Part shown: positions 33,757 to 45,029 of the stretch, in pieces
How positions within the stretch are numbered: the first letter of the stretch is position 1
Layout: each line of letters begins with the position of its first letter
NCBI RefSeq assembly: GCF_000344685.1
Contig: NW_006920411.1
Location: 327,426 to 391,425 of the forward strand
Reading direction: 5' to 3'
DNA length: 64,000 nucleotides
Source: Gloeophyllum trabeum ATCC 11539
Taxonomy: Eukaryota; Basidiomycota; Agaricomycetes; Gloeophyllales; Gloeophyllaceae
Notes under the pieces: model-generated
What the model saw: only the letters and a program-made list of their open reading frames with translations
Databases searched by the model: none
Told to the model about the DNA's origin: nothing
Made by a program: the position numbers and the translations under genes

Positions 33757-36444
33757 TCAGAAGCTACCGAATGCGTTTCCATCCCATCCACCCCCTTGAG
33801 TACTATTAGCGCCGCCCCTACACGGACTAAAATACGGGAGTGCAAGCAGCCAGTGACCAGCTGCACCAAGCGAACCACCGATTAAGCTTCTTTCTTCGGA
33901 CGCACCAACGGCGCAATCAGCCATGCCCTTATTCATGTTGTAAGACAAGGGATTCTTTCAAGGAACGCCTGAGCTCACTGTCGCGCATCCCGCTGTCCCG
34001 CCCTCCACGACGTTGGCGTTGGTCGCCACGCAAGGCGCTGGAGGGTCCATGGGCAAGGGTACCAAGAAAGGTATATGATGCCCAGCGCCTCTCTCCCACG
34101 CCCTCCGATCCATCTTCCCCTTCTGCACCCCCGCCTTGTCTCGACGCTGGGAGACCTTCTGCTTCCACGCCTCCCGGTGCGCCTCACCTTCTGCCAGCAC
34201 GCACACTGCGTTATGGTCGCTAGGGTGCGTCCCTGCGCAGGCGATATCGCTGTCTGCTCCCGGAACGAGGTCCGAGTGTGATGGCGGCTCGGAGTGTACG
34301 AGCTGATGTAGTGTGCGGTTGCGCAGATGGGAGACGCGGGCACCAATGGTGTCCCCGGGGAGCGGGCATCCGCAATGGACATAGGGTATGCCAAAACGAG
34401 ACTGTGGATATAGTCAGCGTCGAGCCACAGTCGAGATTGCTTGAACCACCTTCCAAGTTCGACAGGTGGTATCGAACGCCGTTGACAGGAGGCTCTCCGC
34501 GACTTTGTCATCACTGAATATCGTTCACAGATCAGATTCAGTATGACAGGTATTACCAACGAAAAATATGACACTCACTGGTCAACGAAGCGGGACATAT
34601 ATTTCCTACAGTCTGAAGCATACCGGTCGGCGTACAACTGATGTGTATGCCAAGCAAGGTCGATGTCTAATGTCGGGACGTAGTATTCAAACGGAGGGGT
34701 AGCCATTAAATCAAGAAAGCTATCGGTAAGCTGATGGTGAGATCATGTTTGCGTGGTTCATATGTGGAATGAATCACGCGTGATATCGCGCTGCGGCATG
34801 GTGCAAAGCAATCTCATCTTCCCGCGCCTCGAAGTAGGTAGGATCCGTCCAGCCAAGATTGACCATCTTGTCTATAAACGACTCCTGACGCAAGACCTGA
34901 GTAGGCGGTATTAATGTCAGGATCGTACAGTGACGAAGGAAGCGCACTCACTGCGCCAACGAGCTCGACTGAGAATATGTGGTCATCGGCGTAAGCATTC
35001 ATGATCCTCTTCCGACTGAGAGCACGGAGATTAACAATCCACAATAGATACGGAATAGCAACTCATAGACCCAAGCCCACAGGCGGCGAAGCCCCCGAGG
35101 TTAGTGCCTCGAAACCGGCGAACGAATTACCCGCCTTCTCCTGGATGGCCCTCGCCCTCTTACGCTCGTGGGTCACCTTGCGCAGGTTAAGCGCGACCGC
35201 AGAGGGGGATTGCAAGAGCGCCTCTTTCACACTCATGGCTCGAACAATATTCATGATGTGGAACTGTGTATGTACCGTGCCCCTGAGTAAATAAGTCCGG
35301 CACGTGAGTCCTACGGGAGTTGCACTCCAGCTGGCGTCTAGTAGTACGTACGCCAGGTACTGACTCGGCATCATAGCCGAAACCTCGGGATGTGCAAGCA
35401 GCGCACCGTCAGTCGGGTCCTGTGGACGGGCCAGATCTCGAGCAATCTTCGCGACGCCGAGCGTCTCCTTCGTGATGCGGAGTGAGCAGTACGGACATTC
35501 TATCTTGAACCCCTGCTGGGCATAACCGCTCCCATCCTCGAGGAGAAAGGCTGGCCACCATTTAAGATGACAATGTCGGATCTCAGGTTGTGCGACGTAC
35601 GAACTAGTAGCCCCTCGCCGCATTGGGGGCAACCCACCCTTTTGTCGCTGAGTACTGACATGGATTCCAGGGGATCGAAAGGCGTCCGCGCGCCCTTTAG
35701 CCACGAGTCCAATCGAAATCTGGAAGGGACGTAGGTAGAGGTATCACCCAGCTGATCCTACGTGGACGTGAGCGACGCTGAAAGCAGCGGAAAGATAGGT
35801 TGCCATACGAGGAGCTCGAGCGGGGTATGAGCAGACCTCGGCAAGGCTGCGATCTCACGGATTCGCAGCCCATCCTCAGTATACCACCTGTGGAAACATA
35901 TAAGTGAATTCCCTACAGGGAATAATACATATAGCCTCACATAGGATTGAGCATGTACGCATGCCATGTTAGCAGGACGTCAATCGGGGGAACATGCGAA
36001 GCTGCCCAATTTGGAGACGTGTAAGAAGCGGGGAGCGACAACACCCAACGCTCAAACCTAGCCGATTCGTATGTCAGCTCCTCGCCCAGGCGAGTGGCTC
36101 AACTCACCGCTCTACGGCAAGATGGAGGAACCATGCCCACCGCTGGCGCTTATTCAACCTCTCCGCGCCCGGGGGTATTCGGGAAGGCTCTGTGTTCTGG
36201 ACAGACGTTCTCAAGTCATGGAAGGCGCGCAGTAATCGCAAATGCACCTTCAACTGGTGCGTGTCTACTAGTGGGCAGTCCGTAGTCTTGTCGCCTATCC
36301 CGTACGTCTTAGTTGGTTCGTACCCGGGAAGAGCGATCCCCTGAGCAGCGTAGTCAGGAGGCTCATTTCGTTGAACAGCTGAAGAAAAGCCTATGATACC
36401 TGGCGAACGTGTTAGGAGTACTAACGAGAAGGGCAAGGGACATT
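33757..36444 (-). CDS. GRDP-like protein, copy A, with lost Gly/Cys tail
   Basis: Paralogue of the genes at 45,030 and 49,473 with the same block order: N-terminal EPPDYA (PPxY), YGIGDKTTDCPLVD, KVHLRLLRAFHDLRTSVQN, FERWVLSLP, VLLTWHAYMLNP, TPFDPLESM, Cys pairs CPQC and CPYC, KETLGVAKIARDLA, RIMNAYADDHIFSVELVGAV, DLAWHTHQLY and HCGCPLPGDTIGARVS. Two WHxxxL(N/Y)P motifs are typical of glycine-rich-domain proteins (DUF1399-like). A first ATG at 36,444 followed by an intron is likely. The last exon starts GMADCAVGA like the others, but then runs into unrelated sequence to a stop at 33,757, or splices once more to a short GGANSTQGGGWDGNAF end. The long Gly/Cys tail of copies B and C is absent. 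Molecular function of fungal members is unknown. Confidence 0.72.
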
Positions 36445-37172
36445 TATACGGTTAGTGTTCATCAAGTTCGGATCACATATGTCCTCAGCCTTTCTCGGCT
36501 CGATTTTACAATAGTATTCACACCCACGGAGACGCGGTAAGAAATGCACTTGTTTCAGGGAAATTAGCCCGGTGTGCTGATTGACACCGTGTCCACTCGA
36601 GCGGGATATGTCGCAGGACATGATACAGAGCAGTTAATGCGGCGTGGTTCTGCCCCGACTTTAACGTTGAGCGCCACTCACGAGAAACTCGCTAGATGCG
36701 TGTGGATTGGGCAACATCGCAAGTTGCGCGCCGGCCGGTTCCTAACTAACGTCAAAGGAACCCAGCATGGAGACGACGATCTCAATGATTGCAAGAGTCC
36801 CACCATTTCCTGTTGCCTGTCATCGCATATCATCGGTACATATCTTCAGCTACCACAGAAATAAGACAGGAGACTACCACCCACTTGGGTCCCTGAGTTT
36901 ATCGTTGATAGTTCGAGGCTCAGATGAGAGATTCAGACTCACGCTGCGAACCCCGGCAGAGGCGAGGTGGTGGATGGGATACCAGAACAATGCACTACTG
37001 TCAGTGAGGTACTTAGGAACTCATGCAGATACGGACGACGGCAACGGGCCAACGACTGTGAACGGGAAACGAAGTGGTACCATCAGTGAGTCTATGTCAC
37101 TACGATTGCAACAAGCAAGATCTGTACAAACGAGTCTAAATATCAGAGGCCATTTTTCCGGACGAAGGGCAA
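36445..37172. other. Intergenic between ABC transporter and GRDP copy A
   Basis: No recognisable gene. It should hold the promoter of copy A; TATAAATG overlaps the ATG at 36,444 and is too close to act as a TATA box. No copy of the upstream block shared by B and C was found here. Confidence 0.4.
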
Positions 37173-40100
37173 TTATGAGTTGACAGCATTGCCGTGAGCC
37201 ATGGCGTAGAGCGTGAATTTATCGTTACTCTCATCTACAAGAGCACGGAGAAATCCCTTCTCGTTGGTTAGTAGTTCGCTGGGAGCTCCGAACTCCATCT
37301 GAAAGGATACAGGATGAGTACACGCTCCTGATGTCAGTCGTAAGGGGACTTACGATGCGACCGGCATCAAGGACCATCTTGTGAGAAGTATGAAGGTTAG
37401 CTTACTCCCAGAATGAGCCGCGAAGCACGCACAATTTTATCTGCATCCATAATGGTTTGCAGGCGGTGCGCCACCGTGATGATGGTAACATCACTGGGCA
37501 GCTGAGTCCTTAGGGACTTCTGAATAATAGTGTCCGTCTCATAGTCAATGGCGGACGTGGCTGCCACGGAAGGATTAGATTACGCCTCGAGTTAGGCAGC
37601 GAATAGGGTAACGAACCTTCATCTAGGATGAGTAGTTTGCTCTGTCGGACGATGGCACGGGCAAGTGCTAATATTTGCCGCTGGCCAACAGACAGATTGC
37701 CCCCACCACTCGAAATCTGAGTGTCGAGAGTTATTCTGCCTTCATCATCGGATGATTGTAGAGAGAACAAGCCAGCGTGCCGAAGTGCATCGTTGAGCGT
37801 CGCATCATCATATTGGTCGAAGGGATCCAGATTTTGACGGAGGGTGCCACTAAGCAGCTCAGGCTACATTTATTCCATCAGCTCATGAGACGGTCGGAGT
37901 ATATGTCCTACTCACCACCTGTGGAATGATGGTGATATTCGAGCGCAGAGCGTCCAGATTGATGCTGTCGGTGGGAATTCCATCATAATAGACCTTGCCT
38001 GTCGTCGGAATGCACCGGAGCAGAGAAAGCGTTAAGGAGCTCTAAGGGACATTAGTGGTGGACCCCGAGGAAATGGGCAAGACCATCTACCTTTCCACTT
38101 CCAGTCCGGCCAACTGTACGATGAAGTTAAGAGACTGGTGACATGTTCCGGACGAATGGACTCACCAATACCGACGCGCTCGCCAGCTTTTATTTCAAAC
38201 GAAAGGTCATGCAGAACTTCAGGTCCATCCTGAGTGACAGAACATCAACGCAATCAGGAGACCGAGTAAGAATTCACACGTTAACCTACCAGAGAATACC
38301 TAGCGGACAACTTCTCAACCTTGAGGTCGCCGCTAGAAGGCCAGTAGGCCGGTGGTACGCCATCCTGAGTGGGCTTAGGCTCTTGTTCGATGGAGACGTA
38401 TTGTTGGATACGCTCCAAACTGCAGACGTGTTAGCCGTTGCAGCCGTTCGAGCCTTTAGGACATACCTGTTGCCTGTAATGGAAAGGGAGTATCAGTGCA
38501 GGTTCGCACAGAGTTGCAACAGCACGCACCTGCAACCTCGAATTCGTTGAGGATTCTCACCCACCACAAGATCATGCCACTGAATCCGACGGCCATTGTC
38601 AGAGAGAAACCAGTGTTAGAGGCGGTGCTACCAGGCTGAGCATATACCAGCCATGCAGCAAGGCAAGAGGCAAACAGAGCCCCCAAGGCCTCGATGCGGA
38701 ACGATATCCATCTATACGCGAAGCAGGTCATACGTTGTGCAACTTATTTGTCGGCGATGGAGCTTACCGATTCAAATTGTAGAACATGCGGGCGCACTTA
38801 GTGTAGCGATCGATACGAGTCAAAGATTCCTGCTTGAAGGCTTCCTGGGAGCCATAGGCTCGGATTGATGCTGAAAAAGAGCCAGTAAGCCGCAGGCGTG
38901 TAATATTGTCAGGATCACATACTGAGACCGGCGACCGCAGCTCCGAAATGACCCAACACAGGTGCACGGGCGTTGCTCATCTCTCGCTTAACCGACAGTT
39001 GAGCCTTGATGTATATCTGACCCAACCAGCCGCCGAGCACCCCAACGACAATACCAGGGATGATGAAAATCGGCGTGAACAGCACAACAGCTGCGAACTT
39101 CAGCAGCATTGTCAAAGATATCTCTATCACCCCTCCGAGATTCTGCGGGATAGGGCCGTCGACTGCAATGATGAGTTAGGTCAGGGACATAGTTATTACC
39201 ACGCACGGGAACATACCAGCTCGGATGTCCTGCGTGCATCGTGCAATGACCCTGGACGTAGGTGTCTTATCCAACCACCTGCGGCGCGGGTTCAATGGTA
39301 AGGATAGGAAGGCGTGCATGCTACGTACCGTAGGGTCGTACCAAGAATGGAGTCAATCAGCCTCTTGTGGATGTCCCGAGAGGCCCTGATCGACCCCACG
39401 TAGTAGAACGCATAGCCGACACAGTACATCGTGATAGCGGCACAAAGCATCAGAATGTATATCGTGAGGTAACTGTACAGACTGCGTGAGCTTGATCGCA
39501 TTACCCGTGAAACGGTCAGACTTACTACGGCACGGAAACCTCTTCTGCAGGTCGGGTCTGGTATTGCTGCGCCCAGTAGCCGAGGAACCATGTCTGGACG
39601 GTGTTGGAAAACTCGCATGCAATGAGACATGCCATGACAAAGGACCAGAACAGAGCCGGCCAGTTGCCACTCATTCCAAGCAGATACAATTTGACTGGAG
39701 GAAGGATCAGCAATCACCGCCCAAACGGGCTCTTAATGCACTCACCGGCAGACCAGCTTACGTGACCGACTGCAATCTCTTCATCCACAACGAGCTTACC
39801 AGCGACTTTCTTGGATTCATCCGTGGGCTTCGTCGGGTCCTCAGTGGCGTCAATCTCATCCTCAGCCTTCTCCATCGCTTTCTCCTCTTTGGCGACTTCA
39901 GCTGAAAGCGCTTGGTCCTTCGCGAGAGCATCAGAGACCGATCCTTGACTCAGGACCCGTCCGTCTGAGCTCAGAGATACAACAAAGTGTGCTACGGAGC
40001 TCGCAAGTGCAACATTATGCGTCTATCCATGCGGTGAGTTATAGAGCAGAAAGGCTGATCACTGCGTACGTACGACAAGGATCACTGTTCTGCCCCGGAT

Positions 40101-43100
40101 GAGGTCTCCTTTGAAGCACTTTTCGACTATCCATTTCGAAGTGTGCACGTCAAGCGCAGCTAATACCTATGACCATGCATTAGGACTAAGTGGGGCGAAA
40201 GAACGTCAAGATACACACGTCATCCAAGAGGAGTATTCCTGCCGAAGAATACACAGCCCGAGCGAGAGTAATGCGAGCCTGCGTAACAATTAGTGCGTGC
40301 CCACAACCACGGATTCAACCTGTAGTACCTTCTGTCCACCACTATGAAAGAATCAGTACGGTGGCCACTCAATGCATCGAAGAACCGACCTCAAAGTCAG
40401 ACCCTTCTCACCCACTTCAGTCTGGTCACCAGCATCAAACAGCGTAAGGTCGCGGGTAAGAGCGCACTGATAAATAACTATGAATAGATGAGAAACTGTA
40501 TGCTTCAGCATATGTTGTAACATTACCTTTCTTGTAGCGTTCTTCGTCATAAGGCGCGCCGAAGAGAATATTGTCCTATATCATGGATAAGAGATCGCAT
40601 CGATAATGAAGTGAGACTCAAGTTCCTACCCTGATCGTCTCATTCTGTACCCATGATTCCTGGGCTGCATAAGCAACACCACGTGCCCTTGGGAGCCCGA
40701 ACCAGGACCCAGGACCAGACGGAATGAAGTGCATCTCGCCTGTACAGTTCCCTCATCAATATTTCTCTTAGCCTACACGCTAACAGCGACTTGCCCAATA
40801 GAGCCATCAGAAGCGACGTCTTGCCAGAGCCGGTAGGACCGATGACGAGATTGATAGAGCCCTTCTTGAAGAGCAGCTCGTCTTCAACGCGGAGCCGGAA
40901 GTTCCTCTTCGAAGGAGTCAGAGATCCACTCGTCTCCTCATTAGACCAAGAGAACGTCGCGTCCCGGAACCCGATCGCATCGTCCCCTGCGTCGGGCGGG
41001 ACAGACATTGCAGCCAACACGTCGGCAGACTCGGAGAATGAGTCGAGGAGCTCCGTCTACACCAAAGGGAGTTGATGAACGGTCTACTGAAATGTAAGCA
41101 AAATCGTACCTTTTTGAGGAATTCGTCGACACGGTCAAGAGAGACCTTGGCTGTTTTCCAGATCAGCGATGATACTGGACAGCTCGACAATATTTTTTAC
41201 CTTGGATGAACATGGGAATCATGAAGAAGATGGTGAACAGTTGGTCTCGCAGCAAATCGAACACTATGCACTCGGTGGTTAGTCTCATCAATTGGTTGAG
41301 GACCGGAGAAGCACGCACGAGCCATGGCAGAGAACACGATAGACGCTACGACGAAAATTAGTGTCATTAGTCGGTATGTCGGATGCCTGCATACCGCTCA
41401 GCTCCTTCTTCATTATCAGAGTCTAGCATCGAAAGTTAGTAAATCCTTCCTCCACCGTATCGCACGACGCCAGGCTCACGTAGGTCACAAAAGTAGCAAT
41501 CATATGCGCGACGGGGATAATGTAGCTGATTAACCCCAAGTTAAGCACTACAAATATAATACGAACAGGAGTCAACGTACTTGATGTTACCGTTCAGAAG
41601 CCCCAGGATCTGGCGCTTCCACAACCAATGGAGCTCCTCTTCGCGCTTTTCGGAGAGCCGATCGCCCATCTTGCGTTCCCAGCCGAACAGCTTGATCATA
41701 CGAAGGACGTTCATCGCTGGTGAACAAGATCTCCTGTTCAGCATGTCGTGTCATTTCCCGAAAGGCCGATACATACTCTCCGTGACAGTCTCAACACGCG
41801 CATCCGTCTAGATGGAGATGGACAATCAGCAGGTAGCGTAATCTGCTCTCCATATTACCAACCTTTTTCATCCTCTCTTTCTGCACGTTCTGGAGGAGCT
41901 TCGCGATATACCCAGGAACGGGAGCCAAAGCGATCATGACGGCCAACCCCACGAACGCGCTGCATCGGATAAGTTAATCCGCCGAGTGGCCAGCGCAGAC
42001 AATATCCCCTCACCTCCAGCCAAGGATCACGTAAAGGAATATCATACAGAGAATCACTTGCAACGGACCGTACAACACTGAAACAGAGGCCCTCAGCGTT
42101 TCCTCGAGAAACCTAAGCTAAACGAGCACTCACGGACGAACAGGAAATCGCGACCGTCAACGAGATTGTTGAGATCCGTAGTGACCAAGTTATTGATCTT
42201 CCCGACCAGATTGCTAGCCTTGGCCTGCACGGCGGCGGCGGCGGCGGCGATACCCTCCGGCTTCTTCGCCTCATCCTTGCCCTTCGTCTTCGCCTTCTTC
42301 TGCGATCCTCCCGAGGTACTTGGCTCTCGGGCGGTCTCGTCTTCGCTGCCCTCGCTCCCACCAGGACTCGGCTCACTACCACCCGGACTAGGCTCGACGA
42401 TCGACGCAGTCTCCGGCGTCCCCACAGCAGTATTATCTGTGCTTTTACCCGCCGACTCCGCCGTTTCAGCCTTCATCCTTACCCTCAGCGCGTGCTCGAA
42501 TACAAGCTGCGTGATAATCCCCTCAGTGCGGACGAGCGTACCCGTATTAATGAAAATATAGTACTGGATCGCCGCAGCGCTCATTACCGGGCCCAGGAAC
42601 AAGAACATAATCCACACCCACGGGCGCACAATCGCGTCCTCGTACCCGCTCTGCAGCACATACAGCAGCCGGTTGATCGCTAGCGGGCTGAGCATGCTTC
42701 CGACGACGCGGACGATGATGAGCACCGCGAGGAATATGTACTCGCGCCGGAAGACGCGCATCAAGCCCCAGAAGAGGTAGTCGCCCTTCGCGCCCGAGAA
42801 CGTATCCAGCTCCTTGAAACTACGCTTCCGCAAGTTCTTCCCGAAGTCGTAGTCGGGGATAGGCGGCAGGTCCGTGTGCGAGAGGTGCGGGACACGATAC
42901 GCGAGAAAGACAACTGGGTCGAGGAACTTGTACACCGCTATCGAGAGGATCGACGCTGTTTGCTCGGGGTTTGGTTGTTGCGGGTCCTATCTAGACTCGT
43001 ACGAATAATGCGGAAATATGTACTTTAGAACATACCTTTGGATCAAACGGCATGTACTGGCGAGGAATCACCAGCGGGATGACGACGCCAGCCAACAGTA

Positions 43101-43987
43101 CCAGCGCCACTTTCGCCCAGATTAACCAACCCTCTTGTGAATCTTGCGGGCTCAGAGTGAAGGTCGTCAAGGGGTAAACGTCACGATACACGTAAATACC
43201 GGCCGCGACAAGCAGGACCAAGACCAAATGGAAGTTTGCCACCGATGCCCATCTTGGTTTCGCGCAAACTGCGACGAAACCCAGGATAGACGTGTACGAC
43301 TGAGGAAGGTTTAAGGAGCCGGTTAAACACGCAAGGATAGCCCAAGCTTACGAAGGTCATGCACAGTGCGAACTGGAGCCATTCCAGGGGAGTGAATACG
43401 GACTCTCCCGCCGTGTGCTTGTGCTTCGGCTTCTTTCCCCAGTGCTTCCCAAATACCTCGATGCTGTCGGAATCCACCTGTTCCCTCTCCTCGAGTACGA
43501 GCGTAGCAATCGAAAGACCCAAAAGACCGAGTGATGCCGCGAGTCGTGCGACCTTGAATAGATATATTGTCAGTCCTCCATGACTGCGGATGTGCTCCTT
43601 AAGCTCTTCAGCAAGCCCGCTGGGAGGAATGGCCGGGGTGGCTTCCTCCTCGTCTGCGTGATCCTCGTCATTCTCGCTACCCTTTCCTGGCCGCAGCCGG
43701 TGGTACACTTTTTGGAACACCCCGGACGCAGCGACAAGGTGCAGTGCCAGCGCCAGCAAGGATGCGGCCGCAATATAGCTTGGGAATGCGAGGGAATCCT
43801 TCCATGCACTGCGAAGCATCCCAGCAGTATTAAGTCCACAGCGCTGGTAAACGGTCCGGGTGGGTACTCACCACTGCCTGAGATTCGATGATATCACCGC
43901 CCACGACCATCTGCGGTCGTCCAAGACGATCTGGGGCCCGTCAAAGACAGCAATGGAGGCGACGCCTGCCGCCGCCGGTACGTGCAT
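37173..43987 (-). CDS. ABC transporter, ABCC/MRP (YCF1-like) type
   Basis: A long, many-exon gene beginning MHVPAAAGVASIAVF at 43,987 and ending HGNAVNS at 37,173; roughly 1,400-1,500 residues. The N-terminal part has the extra membrane domain typical of long ABCC proteins (SYIAAASLLALALHLVA, LAASLGLLGLSIATLVL). TMD1 includes YIFLAVLIIVRVVGSML and a Glu/Ser/Lys/Ala-rich cytosolic insertion. NBD1: Walker A GPTGSGKTS, signature LSGGQKAR, Walker B ILLLDD. TMD2: SYLTIYILMLCAAITMYCV and a loop with SRVIARCTQDI. NBD2: Walker A GRTGSGK, signature LSVGQRQ, Walker B KLLILDEA, and H-loop VAHRL. Such pumps export or sequester glutathione conjugates, toxins or bile-acid-like compounds at the vacuole or plasma membrane. 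No break was seen, but exon joins were checked only at the motifs. Confidence 0.88.
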
Positions 43988-44849
43988 GTCGCGGTGGGCA
44001 GAAGAGAACGTCGGGCACGGAGAGGAAGGCTAAGGTATTTGTACAGGCCATGTGGATTTTCGCTGCGATAAGGGCTTCTGCACTGCTTTCAGGGGCTTCC
44101 ATCAGTCATCCCGTAAATCACACTCAGCGAACCTTTCCAGCCAATTGGCGGCCGCCTTTCTGCCTCTTTATTACTCCTCGATGAATGCTTGTCCTAGCTA
44201 CTACCAGGTAGCCACCGCTCTGTCCTGCGCGGTGACGTTGAATCTTCTCAACAAAGCTCAGGAATGCTAATGAACGACGTACGCGTCACAGTCGCGCAAT
44301 CTCTCGAGTCTCGAGTCATTTCTCGATAGCCCGTGGCACCCGGATCTCCGAAGACTGATGCATATGTACGCGGATGGTATACCCCTTTCACGGGCTTGGA
44401 TCGCCTGCATACGAGACGGTGGTGAATAAAGGGAAAGATGAAATGCGATGCTGACGTCGTCGTCGACCCTTTATGCAGTGAAGCCGCCTTGGACAGCAGC
44501 GAAGGCAGTGCAGGGAAATGGACATATGTCAGAGGACAAAGTTGTGACATAACCAAATCAAGCAATCCGATTGCCATAATAGGATACACCATGTCAAAGT
44601 CCCATGATGTTTGTATGTTGCCGCCAAAGTCGCTCTACCTCGAACTTATGTCTTGGAAACCTCCAAAACCTCGTTCTGTGTTCTGAATGTCGAGCTCGAG
44701 GGTATCCTGGCCTCTAACGACACATTAGCTTAATATTCTTAAACACAGTTCTGCGTCATGACATCTCTTGTTGGACAAGTGAAGACACCCATCGACCACG
44801 CATGCAATCATTATCGGCTTGGACGCAGGACATGCTAGCGAGCTACACG
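43988..44849. other. Intergenic between divergent ABC transporter and GRDP copy B
   Basis: No gene is supported. The ABC transporter and copy B are transcribed away from each other from this region and the following one, so promoters of both should lie here. Confidence 0.4.
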
Positions 44850-44904
44850 GTGAGTTAAGTAGTGCCCGAAACCCCAGAGACCCTTACTGGCGCCCAACAC
44901 ACAG
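44850..44904 (+). other. Intron-like block upstream of GRDP copy B, conserved at copy C
   Basis: A 55-base segment starts GTGAGTT and ends CACACAG, followed by CCTGCG. The matching block at 49,266-49,322 starts GTAAGTA and ends CACAG, followed by CCTGCG. Both hold similar interior text (CCCGAA, GAGACCC, TGGTGCC or TGGCGCC). It may be a 5'-leader intron or the last intron of a lost upstream gene that was duplicated along with GRDP. Confidence 0.5.
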
Positions 44905-44969
44905 CCTGCGCTAGCTTTCGTGATCAGGGCCCAAACGTCTCATGACTGCTGTGCAAAGCTCTGAACGAG

Positions 44970-44977
44970 TATAAATA
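44970..44977 (+). promoter_or_regulatory. TATA box of GRDP copy B
   Basis: TATAAATA in the context CGAGTATAAA lies 60 bases before the ATG at 45,030. Copy C has the same CGAGTATAAA at the same distance. Confidence 0.6.
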
Positions 44978-45029
44978 CCACCGTGCTCTCTGCATATTCG
45001 GGAGTACGAAAGTCCGACTGGTACTGACC

